NCBI RefSeq assembly: GCF_040829825.1
Contig: NZ_JBFOLH010000004.1
Length of the DNA: 64,000 nucleotides
DNA from: Leadbetterella sp040829825
GTDB taxonomy: Bacteria; Bacteroidota; Bacteroidia; Cytophagales; Spirosomataceae
Reading direction: 5' to 3' (one strand)
Under the pieces are notes generated by a model. The model was not told where the DNA came from, made no database searches, and was given only the letters and a program-made list of their open reading frames with translations. The position numbers and the translations under genes were made by a program. Within the stretch, counting starts at the first letter, position 1, and each line of letters starts with the position of its first letter. Shown one piece after another: positions 51,484 through 59,817 of this stretch.

Positions 51484-53190
51484 ATGTTCAGGCTCATACT
51501 CTTTTTGCTCTTTTTTACGGTCTTTCCTTCTTCTGCACAGAACACCCCCAAAACGGTGGAAGAGAGAAAAGAATGGGCAAACCGGGTTCACCGCAAGGCC
51601 ATTCTTAAAAATGATTCCCTGCTGCTGGCCGAAGCGTACTACCTCTACGGAAAAATAGAGATGAGTATTCCGAATAATTACCTGAAAGCCCGCCTCTGGT
51701 TTTTAAAATCGCTGTCCATACTGGAAACAGGAAAACCCGGGTTTGAGCTCACCCGCCTCTATCTCCGCCTGGGCCAGAATGAGCTGCTCCTTAAAAATTA
51801 CGAGGAAGCCCTTACCTATTATAAAAAAGGAATCCGGGCGGCTGAAGCTACCCAAGATGAAGACACAATGGCCGAGGCGTACTGGTCATTATCGCTTTTC
51901 TATTCTCCCCGGGCCTTTCCTTACCCTCACCTGAACGAAACCATGGCGCTCAGCCCATACCTTAACAAAGACAGCGCTGCCTGTTACCAGGCCAAAGCTG
52001 AAAAATATGCCCGGCCCGAAGGGAGGAGCGCCTTAATTCTGGAGACTATAAAATTGTTTAAAGAAGACATGCCTACGGCCGGCCTGGAGAAGGAAACGGA
52101 AAAAATCGGGCCTGAGCTTGCAAAAAGCTCAGTGAAAACGGTGGCACACCTTAACCTGGCTCAGCGCTACGCCCGGGAAGGTAACCTCGAAAAAGCCCGG
52201 GCGCAGATTGCCGCTGCAGAAGAGGCCTATAGCCGTATCTCCTTCAGTCCGCTTCTGGAAAAAAGTATTCTGATGACCTATATTGACTACTATGAGGCAT
52301 CCGGTAATTTTCAGAAAGCGTACTCCCTTCTGAAAGAGCTCAGGCAGAAAGACCATGCTCTCCTGGTACGGGAAAGAAACGGGGAGATCAGCGACCTGGA
52401 GAAAAGCTTCAAAACCGGGCAGGAGACCCTTGCCAAAGAGTTGATAGAAATGGAGTTGAAGCTTCAGCGGGAAAAAGGCCGGCTCCAGGACAAAATCCTC
52501 TTCTTTGGTGCACTTTCTATCCTGCTCCTGGGCGCTACCGTCGTCCTGCTCTTTCTCCTTAACCGCAAAAACCGGCAGATCAGCCGGCAAAACGCTCTCC
52601 TGGTGCAGGAACAGAACCACCGCTTCAATAATAACCTGCAGGCTGTATCAGACCTGCTCACCCTCAAATCAGAAGAGCTGGATATCCAGGAGGCCAAAAC
52701 GGTTTTCGGCGAAAGCAAGCTCTTGCTCCAGTCTGTTGCCGCCCTGCAGAAACAGCTGTATTCGGGAGATAAGCTGGTGAGTGTACCGCTTTCTCAAATG
52801 ATCCCGGAAGTGGTAGACAACAGCCTCAGGGCCTTTAACCTGACGCACGTAAAAACACAATATGACCTGCCCGCCGCTGAGATTCACGCCGAAGATGCCC
52901 TCCTGCTGAACCTCATCATCACCGAGCTCACTACCAATGCCTGTAAATATGCCTTTAAAAGCACCCCTGACCCTGTACTTAGTATCCGGATGAGCCTATC
53001 CGGTGAGCGCATGGAGCTCACTTTCCGTGATAACGGCACCAGCCCGGCCGAAGCTTCAGGCCGGAGCTTCGGCTTATACCTGGTAGATTTGCTGGTCAAA
53101 CAGATGCAGGGTAGCTACCGGTTCTATTTTGAGGAAGGTACGGTATTTGAAATGAATGGCAGAATCAAAACTGTTATATTTAAAACATGA
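51484..53190 (+). CDS. TPR-containing sensor histidine kinase (HisKA_2 type)
   Basis: A 568-residue kinase; the ATG at 51484 starts the signal peptide MFRLILFLLFFTVFPSSAQ. A periplasmic TPR-like helical region (about 25-330; KARLWFLKSLSILE, EALTYYKKGIRAAEA) is followed by one membrane helix (ILFFGALSILLLGATVVLLFLL), an H box EQNHRFNNNLQAVSDLL of HisKA_2/HWE style, and HATPase_c (LLNLIITELTTNACKYAF, DNGTSP, SFGLYLVDLL). It would sense something in the periplasm by TPR contacts. The response-regulator gene follows 43 nt downstream. Confidence 0.87.
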   Translation: MFRLILFLLFFTVFPSSAQNTPKTVEERKEWANRVHRKAILKNDSLLLAEAYYLYGKIEMSIPNNYLKARLWFLKSLSILETGKPGFELTRLYLRLGQNELLLKNYEEALTYYKKGIRAAEATQDEDTMAEAYWSLSLFYSPRAFPYPHLNETMALSPYLNKDSAACYQAKAEKYARPEGRSALILETIKLFKEDMPTAGLEKETEKIGPELAKSSVKTVAHLNLAQRYAREGNLEKARAQIAAAEEAYSRISFSPLLEKSILMTYIDYYEASGNFQKAYSLLKELRQKDHALLVRERNGEISDLEKSFKTGQETLAKELIEMELKLQREKGRLQDKILFFGALSILLLGATVVLLFLLNRKNRQISRQNALLVQEQNHRFNNNLQAVSDLLTLKSEELDIQEAKTVFGESKLLLQSVAALQKQLYSGDKLVSVPLSQMIPEVVDNSLRAFNLTHVKTQYDLPAAEIHAEDALLLNLIITELTTNACKYAFKSTPDPVLSIRMSLSGERMELTFRDNGTSPAEASGRSFGLYLVDLLVKQMQGSYRFYFEEGTVFEMNGRIKTVIFKT

Positions 53191-53233
53191 AGCTAAATAC
53201 TATCTTGTTCATAACAGGTAAACGTTTTTATCC

Positions 53234-53938
53234 ATGAGAATATTAATCGTTGAAGACCACATCCTTACCGCCGAATCCATCCGGAAATGCCTGACCCGGG
53301 CCGGCCATGAGGTGGCCGGTGTGGCTGCTACCGTTCCTGAAGCCATAAACGCCATAAACGAGCACTTCCCGGAAGTGATCATCATGGACATTGAGCTGGG
53401 CGATGCTTCGATGGGCGGTGTAGAAGTGATCAAAGAGATCAATGCCCAGATCCCGGTAGTATTCCTCTCCGGGAAAACCGATCGCGAGACCTTCCTGAAA
53501 GCTACTGAAAACGGGGCTTCTGCGTTCCTGACCAAGCCGTTCCGCGATGAAGACCTGGTTTACCAGGTAGAGCTGGCCGGCAAAAAAATACCGCAAAAAC
53601 AACCCGGGAGCTTCTTTGTTTACGACAGGGGCACTTATTACCGGGTTAATCTGAAGGAGGTGATCTACCTGCACGCCAACAAGAACTTCACCATTATACA
53701 CATCAAAGGCCGGCCTGAACCCATCATGAGCAGTATAAACCTCGGATACTTTGAGAAGCTGCTGGACCCGGCAAATTTTCTTCGCATAACCCAATCGGTG
53801 ATCATTAATGAAGACTACCTGGTGGAGATCCGGGGTTCAAAGCTGTTTCTCGAAGGAGAGAGCATGCCCCTTGAAATTTCAGAAAGCAAGCGCGCCCTGC
53901 TGAAAAAGAAGCTGACTATCCTGAAATCGCCGAGGTAG
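53234..53938 (+). CDS. LytTR-family response regulator
   Basis: A 234-residue regulator: receiver domain (RILIVEDHILTAES, phospho-acceptor Asp about 52 in IIMDIELGD, Lys in LTKPFRDED) and C-terminal LytTR DNA-binding domain (YYRVNLKEVIYLHANKNFTIIHIKG, FLRITQSVIINEDYLVEI). Partner of the upstream TPR kinase. LytTR regulators are more often paired with GHKL LytS-like kinases, so the pairing with a HisKA_2 kinase is of note but not unusual in this phylum. It overlaps the convergent transporter gene by 23 nt. Confidence 0.92.
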   Translation: MRILIVEDHILTAESIRKCLTRAGHEVAGVAATVPEAINAINEHFPEVIIMDIELGDASMGGVEVIKEINAQIPVVFLSGKTDRETFLKATENGASAFLTKPFRDEDLVYQVELAGKKIPQKQPGSFFVYDRGTYYRVNLKEVIYLHANKNFTIIHIKGRPEPIMSSINLGYFEKLLDPANFLRITQSVIINEDYLVEIRGSKLFLEGESMPLEISESKRALLKKKLTILKSPR

Positions 53939-55199
53939 GGTTCTCTTTGCTCTTCCGTCTGAAATACCCTACCGAAAACAACACCAGCACAAAATACACC
54001 GCGCTCACCGCATACGAAATAGCGATAAAGAAATTCAGGTTGGAGATGGAATGCTGAAAAAAATTCTTATAAAACAGTACCCCCAGGCTACCGAAATACG
54101 CATAATAGTCGGCCAGCGTGATCATAAAACCTACCGTGCCTACATACTTAAAGCTGGCCAGCATGCGCTCAAAATAGATGCTGTTACACATGGAATAGGC
54201 CAGGTAAGCCCCGAAACCCACTGCCACCAGCCATACAATAGCGCTCATGCTTCCGGTTTGAAATAAAAATGTGGCCGCCGCAATAATTACCGCTCCCAGC
54301 AGCAGGAGCCCCTGGATGATATTGAATGCTCTCCGGTGGTTTTTTACCAGCTGCATAGCTCCCATGATCAGCAGGATTGCCACGGCAATAGGAATCTCAG
54401 TTTGGGTAAACAGCTCCGGCTTACCCGAAAAGCCCAGCTCCTGGAACATCTCCGGCATAAAATTATCCCTGAATTCGCGGTAGGCGGTAAGAATACAATA
54501 CGATACCACAAACAATACCATGCCCAGCCCGAACTCCTTCATGAAGTTTTTCCGCTCCTCCCGGCTCATCGGCAGCCTCTCGGCCCGGTCACGCTTATCG
54601 GCATCGCCCGGAGGAGGCACCTGGGCCAGGAATCCTACACAAATCAGCAAGGGGCCGTACATGATCACATCGGCCAGGAAAGGCATCCGGAATTCATCGG
54701 TGGTCAGGTTTCCCAGCACCCAGTTTCCCACCGTTTTGGCAAACCCCGATCCTACAATAAACGATGCCGTAAGCGCTGCCACCAGGATATCGGTACTCTT
54801 CCGCCCCTCCAGGAAACCCAGGATCACCCCATAGAATAATCCCAGCGGGAGGCTGGCTATGAACACAAAAACCAGGTTATAGGGCGCCGGGGTGATGGAA
54901 AAGAGGAACATGCTGAGCAATGAAATACCGGTAAACACCAGGAGCCCTTTGGCCCTGTGCTGCGGCTTCATCTCCGACACGATCTTTACGCCGATACCCT
55001 TTGAAACGGCAAAGCCCAGCACCTGCGCCGTGATAATCAGGATCTTGAAGTGCACACCCCAAAAATACAGGTCATCATAAGTAGCCGCAGTATATGCCCG
55101 CCTGAACGGGTAAAAGCACAGGTAGGTGCTGAAAGCCGCCACGGCAGCAAAAAGCGTGGTGACCCAGGCGGGACCACGTAATAAAAGGTTTTTTAGCAA
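53916..55199 (-). CDS. DUF5690-family multi-pass membrane protein (MFS-like)
   Basis: A 427-residue protein with about ten to twelve membrane helices and an MFS-like outline: STYLCFYPFRRAYTAATYDD at the N-terminus, LPLGLFYGVILGFLEGRKSTDILVAALTASFIVGSGFAKTVG, a central charged loop (KRDRAERLPMSREERKNFMKEF). This matches the Bacteroidota family DUF5690. A transport role is likely from the fold, but no substrate is known. It converges with the LytTR regulator gene. Confidence 0.83.
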   Translation of the reverse strand: MLKNLLLRGPAWVTTLFAAVAAFSTYLCFYPFRRAYTAATYDDLYFWGVHFKILIITAQVLGFAVSKGIGVKIVSEMKPQHRAKGLLVFTGISLLSMFLFSITPAPYNLVFVFIASLPLGLFYGVILGFLEGRKSTDILVAALTASFIVGSGFAKTVGNWVLGNLTTDEFRMPFLADVIMYGPLLICVGFLAQVPPPGDADKRDRAERLPMSREERKNFMKEFGLGMVLFVVSYCILTAYREFRDNFMPEMFQELGFSGKPELFTQTEIPIAVAILLIMGAMQLVKNHRRAFNIIQGLLLLGAVIIAAATFLFQTGSMSAIVWLVAVGFGAYLAYSMCNSIYFERMLASFKYVGTVGFMITLADYYAYFGSLGVLFYKNFFQHSISNLNFFIAISYAVSAVYFVLVLFSVGYFRRKSKENPTSAISG

Positions 55200-55288
55200 G
55201 ATATTACCAATATTTCAAGCAATTTATAGAATTTCTGCGATTTTAGAAGGTTGGTAATTTGTTTTCTTTTGTAACTTGAATATACAAA

Positions 55289-55492
55289 ATGCGCGCATTA
55301 ATGATAACCAAAGAAAAGCTTCGCGAATATATTGACCAGTTTCCTGATGAGCTTTCTATTGATGAGCTTATTGAGCGGCTTTTATTTGTTCAAAAACTTG
55401 AATCCAGAATCAACGAATCTTTACAAAATGATACTATTGACGAACACACACTGAAACTGCAAATGGAAAAATGGTTCGAATTAAATGGCTGA
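55289..55492 (+). CDS. Antitoxin-like small protein
   Basis: A 67-residue helical protein: ITKEKLREYIDQFPDELSIDELIERLLFVQKLESRINES...TIDEHTLKLQMEKWFE. This is the type of small protein that precedes ParE/RelE toxin genes in Bacteroidota. The next frame, overlapping by 22 nt, indeed starts like a ParE toxin but stops after 20 codons, so the antitoxin appears to be an orphan. Confidence 0.7.
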   Translation: MRALMITKEKLREYIDQFPDELSIDELIERLLFVQKLESRINESLQNDTIDEHTLKLQMEKWFELNG

Positions 55493-55533
55493 AATCCGCC
55501 CAAACAGATTTAGGGAAAAGAATTCTTCCCTGA
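55471..55533 (+). pseudogene. Decapitated ParE/RelE-type toxin remnant
   Basis: From an ATG inside the antitoxin gene, the frame encodes MVRIKWLKSAQTDLGKRILP and stop. The first 14 residues look like the standard start of ParE toxins (IKW..SA..DL..I). The rest of the toxin, about 80 codons, is missing and the convergent trpB gene ends at 55535. This looks like a deletion that removed the toxin and spared the antitoxin. Confidence 0.6.
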
Positions 55534-55534
55534 T

Positions 55535-56716
55535 TCATCCCATCCACTTCATGTACGTAGCCAGGTCTTTATCGCCCCTGCCCGAAAGCCCGATAACCAC
55601 TTTTTCAGAAGGATCTGCATGCAGATACGCCAGCGCCGCCAGCGCATGGCTCGACTCTATCGCCGGGATGATCCCTTCCAGCCTGGCCAGCTCAAAACCG
55701 GCCTGCATGGCTTCCTCGTCGGTGATGGCCATAAATTTTGCCCGGCCGGTTTCCCAGAGGTGAGCGTGCAGCGGCCCTATGCCCGGGTAATCCAGTCCTG
55801 CCGAAACCGAATGCGGCTCTACAACCTGCCCGTCATCGGTCTGCATCAAAAGGCTCTTGCTGCCATGAAGAATCCCCGGTTTTCCCAGGAAGGTGGTTGC
55901 CGCTGATTTTCCTGACTTAACACCCAGCCCTGCCGCTTCTGCTGCCACAATTTTGACCGGTTCGTCGTCGAGGAAATGATAGAAAACACCGGCCGCATTG
56001 GAGCCGCCGCCTACACAGGCAACTACGTAGTCAGGAGTTTCCGAGCCCGTTTGTTCTTTCAGTTGTGTCCTGATTTCTTCGGAGATCACCGACTGAAACC
56101 GGGCCACCATATCCGGGTACGGATGTGGCCCTACTACTGATCCAATGATATAATGGGTATCCACCGGGTTATTGATCCAGTGACGCATGGCTTCGTTGGT
56201 CGCATCTTTTAATGTTCTTGATCCGCTTCGGGCTGCCCTTACCTCTGCGCCCAGCATCTTCATCCGGGCCACATTGGGTGCCTGGCGTTCAATATCTACC
56301 TCTCCCATATACACAATGCACTCCAGTCCTTTCAGGGCACACATGGTGGCGGTAGCTACGCCGTGCTGCCCGGCACCGGTTTCTGCCACGATCTTCTTCT
56401 TGCCCAGTCGCCCGGCCAGCAGGATCTGCCCCAGCGTATTGTTTACCTTATGTGCACCGGTATGATTCAGGTCTTCCCGCTTTAAATATACCTGGGTACC
56501 GTATTTTTCCGAAAGTCTTTCCGCCAGGAACAAAGGCGTGGGCCTGCCCACATAATCTTTCAGCAGACGCCTGAATTCTGCCTGGAAGCCGGGGTCGTTC
56601 ATGATGCTCAGGTAATTCTGCCTCAGCTCTTCCACATTCGGATAAAGCATTTCAGGAATAAATGCCCCCCCGAAGTTGCCGTAATACCCACGCTCGTTTA
56701 CTGTATATTTTGTCAT
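55535..56716 (-). CDS. trpB: Tryptophan synthase beta chain
   Basis: A 393-residue PLP enzyme that joins indole and serine. It begins YTVNERGYYGNFGGAFIPEMLYPNVEEL; the PLP lysine is in HTGAHKVNNTLGQILLA (about 90), with GAGQHGVATATM, CVGGGSNAAGVFYHFL (phosphate loop) and LSGRGDKDLATYM. It is last of trpC-trpF-trpB here; no trpA follows, which is unusual because alpha and beta subunits are normally adjacent. A 149-nt spacer with a palindromic repeat separates it from trpF. Confidence 0.97.
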   Translation of the reverse strand: MTKYTVNERGYYGNFGGAFIPEMLYPNVEELRQNYLSIMNDPGFQAEFRRLLKDYVGRPTPLFLAERLSEKYGTQVYLKREDLNHTGAHKVNNTLGQILLAGRLGKKKIVAETGAGQHGVATATMCALKGLECIVYMGEVDIERQAPNVARMKMLGAEVRAARSGSRTLKDATNEAMRHWINNPVDTHYIIGSVVGPHPYPDMVARFQSVISEEIRTQLKEQTGSETPDYVVACVGGGSNAAGVFYHFLDDEPVKIVAAEAAGLGVKSGKSAATTFLGKPGILHGSKSLLMQTDDGQVVEPHSVSAGLDYPGIGPLHAHLWETGRAKFMAITDEEAMQAGFELARLEGIIPAIESSHALAALAYLHADPSEKVVIGLSGRGDKDLATYMKWMG

Positions 56717-56761
56717 CTCCTTATATGTTAGCTCTACCGATTTTTACGAAGCCGTAAATTA

Positions 56762-56884
56762 GTGAAAAGTTAAAAACTAAAAGCGGTCCGCCGCTGCGGT
56801 GAAAAGTTGCGGTGCATTCAATTTATATATATTTATAGACTGCCCTGTTCCATAACTTTTCGCTTTTAGTTTTTCACTTTTAAC
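56762..56884. repeat. AAAACTAAAAGCG-type inverted repeat between trpF and trpB
   Basis: Arms 56762-56785 and 56861-56884 are inverted copies with a few changes. The right arm supplies the last codons (KLKVKN) and the stop codon of trpF. A related repeat lies just before trpC (58319-58418). Confidence 0.8.
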
Positions 56885-57486
56885 TTAACAAACATTTCCT
56901 CCAGCGCCTCCCTGTCTTTCACCCCCGGTGAAATTTCATACCTGCTGTTTACGTCAATTCCGCTAAACCGGGGATGCTCATATTGCAGGAGCTTCCCGAT
57001 GGTACGGTTAGAGATACCGCCGGCTATAAAAAACGGGGTATCCAGGGTATATTTATCCAGGATATGCCAGTCAAAAGCAATACCGTGCCCTCCGTAACCG
57101 TCGCCTTTGGTGTCAAACAAATAATAATCTGCCTGACCTTCAAAAGCCTTCAGCGGCTCAAAATCAAAGGCCGCGTCTACGGCAAAGGCCTTCAGCACCT
57201 TCAGCCCGTTTTTTCTGACCTCCGCACAATATTCCGGTGTCTCATCGCTGTGCAGCTGCACGTAGCTTAGGCCGTATTGCCGGGCCAGCCGGAGCACATT
57301 TTCCAGCGGCTCCCTGACAAAAACCCCGGTTTTTCCTATCGTATCCGGTAGTGCTGGCATGACAAAATCTTCTCCTACGTACCGCGGCGAGCGGTCATAA
57401 AAGATAAATCCCATCAGATCGGGGGCCAGTTCCGCCACATCACGGATATTCCCGGCATCCCGCATGCCGCACACCTTGATTTTCAA
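56866..57486 (-). CDS. trpF: Phosphoribosylanthranilate isomerase
   Basis: A 206-residue TIM-barrel enzyme: MKIKVCGMRDAGNIRDVAEL (start motif KVCGM), YVQLHSDETPEYC, LFDTKGDGYGGHGIAFDW, FFIAGGISNRTI, and GIDVNSRYEISPGVKDREALEEMF (the DVNSxxE..PGxKD motif). It converts phosphoribosylanthranilate to CdRP. Its start overlaps the trpC stop by 4 nt. The C-terminal residues after EEMFV are encoded by a palindromic repeat. Confidence 0.96.
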   Translation of the reverse strand: MKIKVCGMRDAGNIRDVAELAPDLMGFIFYDRSPRYVGEDFVMPALPDTIGKTGVFVREPLENVLRLARQYGLSYVQLHSDETPEYCAEVRKNGLKVLKAFAVDAAFDFEPLKAFEGQADYYLFDTKGDGYGGHGIAFDWHILDKYTLDTPFFIAGGISNRTIGKLLQYEHPRFSGIDVNSRYEISPGVKDREALEEMFVKLKVKN

Positions 57487-58283
57487 TTCTGTTTCCTGTT
57501 TTTTACTTCTTCAATAAACATTCTGAGGCTTTCGCCGGGGTTAGCGGTCTTCATAAAGTTTTCTCCCATCAGGAAGCCCCGGTAACCCACTGCCGCCAGC
57601 TCCTGCACGGTCTCCGGCCGGCTGATACAGCTTTCTGATATTTTTACCCGGTTCTCCGGTAAATACCTGACCAGGTTCAGCGAAGCATTTACATTGTTCT
57701 CGGCAAAGTTTTTCAGGTTCCGGTTATTCACCCCTATGATGTCGGTAAAGTCCAGCGGACTCCGGTCCAGCTCTTCCTTATCGTGAATCTCCAGCAGCAC
57801 TTCCAGGCCCAGCTCCTTTGCTTTCCGGCTAAGGTGCAGAATTTCCTCCGGTGTAAGGTTGGCCGCAATCAGCAGGATCACATCTGCCCCCCACGCCCGT
57901 GCTTCGTGCAGCTGGTATTCATCCACCATAAAATCTTTCCGGAGCAAAGGAGTGAACGGGTTGGCCTGCCGGGCCTTTACCAGGTCTTCCTTACTTCCTC
58001 CGAAAAAAACGGTATCGGTCAGCACGCTGACCCCTGCGGCACCATTTATGCCGTAATCATGCACAATGGTCTCAACAGACGCCCCCGGATGGATCTCTCC
58101 TTTGGAAGGCGATTTCCGCTTGAATTCAGCAATGATGCCGGCTTCTTCCTGTAAGCGTTGCTTCAGCGACAGGGTAGGCCGGTGGTAACCGGCAGATGCT
58201 TTCAGGGCTTCTACCGGCACTTCTGCCCTGGCTTTTGCTACCTCAATCCGTTTATTCGCTATTATTTTATCTAAAATGGTCAT
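57483..58283 (-). CDS. trpC: Indole-3-glycerol phosphate synthase
   Basis: A 266-residue enzyme; the ATG at 58283 gives the usual N-terminus MTILDKIIANKRIEVAKARAEVP. Motifs: IIAEFKRKSPSKGEIHPGA, GAAGVSVLTDTVFFGGS, LLRKDFMVDEYQLHEARAWGADVILLIA, LEVLLEIHDKEELDR, DIIGVNNRNLKNF, KISESCISRPETV, GFLMGENFMKT. First gene of the trpC-F-B unit. trpE, trpG and trpD, which often precede trpC in an operon, are not next to it; a palindromic repeat and the ECF sigma gene are there instead. Confidence 0.96.
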   Translation of the reverse strand: MTILDKIIANKRIEVAKARAEVPVEALKASAGYHRPTLSLKQRLQEEAGIIAEFKRKSPSKGEIHPGASVETIVHDYGINGAAGVSVLTDTVFFGGSKEDLVKARQANPFTPLLRKDFMVDEYQLHEARAWGADVILLIAANLTPEEILHLSRKAKELGLEVLLEIHDKEELDRSPLDFTDIIGVNNRNLKNFAENNVNASLNLVRYLPENRVKISESCISRPETVQELAAVGYRGFLMGENFMKTANPGESLRMFIEEVKNRKQN

Positions 58284-58318
58284 GATGGTGCAAAGATAGT
58301 GGAGTTTCAAGGGAAGAT

Positions 58319-58418
58319 GTGAAAAACTAAAAGTGAAAAACTAAAAGTCAGGGTACATTTCGTATTTAATTATTAAAGAATGTTCCACCACTTTTACCTT
58401 TTAGCTTTTACCTTTAAC
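58319..58418. repeat. GAAAAACTAAAAG-type inverted repeat before trpC
   Basis: GTGAAAAACTAAAAG-like units, twice in tandem (58319-58347), face CTTTTACCTTTTAGCTTTTACC-like sequence (58391-58418). Same family as in the trpF-trpB spacer. It occupies most of the divergent trpC/sigma spacer. Confidence 0.7.
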
Positions 58419-58474
58419 TTAAAAATATTTTACCCGGCAGTGCAACCCCGGTCCCCGGTTTCCGCATCTTATAT

Positions 58475-59041
58475 ATGAAAACCAGTTTTATGGCAAGAAT
58501 ATTACCTCTTTTCAAAACAGAGCATGACCTGGCCCGGGCGATCATCCGGGGCGACGGAAACGCGCAGCGTGCTTTCTATGAAAAGTATTCCGGGAAATTT
58601 CTCGCTATCTGCTGCCGGTATATCAAAGATCGCATGGCCGCTGAAGATGTCATGGTGGAAAGCATGATGCGGATTTTTGAAAAAAGCAGCCAGTTTGATT
58701 TCCAGGGAAGCTTTGAAGGCTGGAGCAAAAGACTGGTGGTCAACCAGGCGCTGGGTTACCTGAGAAGCAACAAAATGCTGGAAACAGGGATAGAAGAAGC
58801 GCATCAGGCCAGCGGGAGTGCCGAAAGCCTCCTGGAAGCAGAAGACCTCCTGCGGCTGATTCATGAGCTGCCCTCCGGCTACCGTACTGTGTTTAACCTT
58901 TATGCCATTGAAGGATATTCACACGCCGAGATCGCCGAATTGATGGGCATTTCAGAAGGAACGTCCAAATCCCAGCTCAGCCGGGCGCGGGCCGTTCTGC
59001 AGGAACGATTAAATGAATTACAGTTAACCTCTAATTTTTAA
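58475..59041 (+). CDS. ECF-type RNA polymerase sigma factor
   Basis: A 188-residue sigma factor: region 2 (AQRAFYEKYSGKFLAICCRYIKDRMAAEDVMVESMMRIFEKSSQFDFQGSFEGWSKRLVVNQALGYLR) and region 4 (LIHELPSGYRTVFNLYAIEGYSHAEIAELMGISEGTSKSQLSRARAVLQERL). An ATG at 58490 is an alternative start. A membrane protein gene follows after 2 nt and an exported barrel-like protein gene after that, so the three probably form an envelope-responsive unit. Confidence 0.92.
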   Translation: MKTSFMARILPLFKTEHDLARAIIRGDGNAQRAFYEKYSGKFLAICCRYIKDRMAAEDVMVESMMRIFEKSSQFDFQGSFEGWSKRLVVNQALGYLRSNKMLETGIEEAHQASGSAESLLEAEDLLRLIHELPSGYRTVFNLYAIEGYSHAEIAELMGISEGTSKSQLSRARAVLQERLNELQLTSNF

Positions 59042-59043
59042 GG

Positions 59044-59811
59044 ATGATGGATCAACATTTTTCGAAAAAACTGAGAGACTTGGAAATAACACCTTCCGAG
59101 CGGGCCAATGAGCTCTTCCGCAGCAGGCTGGAGCAGCTCTCCCCTCAAAAAGAAGAAAAACGGCCCGGCAAATATTTTGCCACGGCAGCCGCCGTACTGG
59201 TCGCATTGGGCTTCCTGTTCTATTTACACCTGAACGAGAACGTCATGAAGGCCGATAGTACCGCTGTGCTTCCGAAAACCACCGATGAGATAATCACCGG
59301 GAAGGAGACAGCCACCGCACCGGCAGAAACCGGCATACAACAGGAACAGGAAGAAGAGGTACGGGAAACCCCTCCTTCAGCGGTGTCTTCATCACCGGCC
59401 CCTGTGCGGGTGCCTGCTGCAAAACCTTCTCCCGGCCTGGCGGAGGAACAAAACGCTCCCCGGCCTGCTAAAAAGCTTCTTTCAGACCTGCAAAGCCTGA
59501 ACCCCGAGATCAGTTACCGGTACCATAACCCCGATCTCACAGACTTTGCCATACTGGATACCCACAGCCCGCTGGATCTGGAAATCCCCGAAACCTCTTC
59601 TTTCGCAGAGGCACCGGAGAAGCCCACGCCCCTGCTGGTGAAGGTGGTCCGGGAGGTGAAATACGTAGCTAACGGCGACAGACCTGACCTTGACCGGGCA
59701 GGAATTAAACCGGCAGCTACCACTTTAGCCCATAACCAAAACGGTCTGCTGGCCAATGAATCCCGCCAGATCAAAGAAGGGTTTCACAAATTCAAAGAAA
59801 TATTCAGGTAA
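59044..59811 (+). CDS. Single-pass membrane protein, candidate anti-sigma factor
   Basis: A 255-residue protein with a cytoplasmic N-terminus of about 43 residues (FSKKLRDLEITPSERANELFRSRLEQ), one membrane helix (about 44-63, FATAAAVLVALGFLFYLHL) and a Pro/Glu/Ala-rich periplasmic part with no recognised domain. Position directly after an ECF sigma gene (2-nt gap) and the small cytoplasmic part suggest an anti-sigma role. No ZAS/HxxxCxxC motif is present, so this is inferred from context. Confidence 0.6.
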   Translation: MMDQHFSKKLRDLEITPSERANELFRSRLEQLSPQKEEKRPGKYFATAAAVLVALGFLFYLHLNENVMKADSTAVLPKTTDEIITGKETATAPAETGIQQEQEEEVRETPPSAVSSSPAPVRVPAAKPSPGLAEEQNAPRPAKKLLSDLQSLNPEISYRYHNPDLTDFAILDTHSPLDLEIPETSSFAEAPEKPTPLLVKVVREVKYVANGDRPDLDRAGIKPAATTLAHNQNGLLANESRQIKEGFHKFKEIFR

Positions 59812-59817
59812 ATTAAT

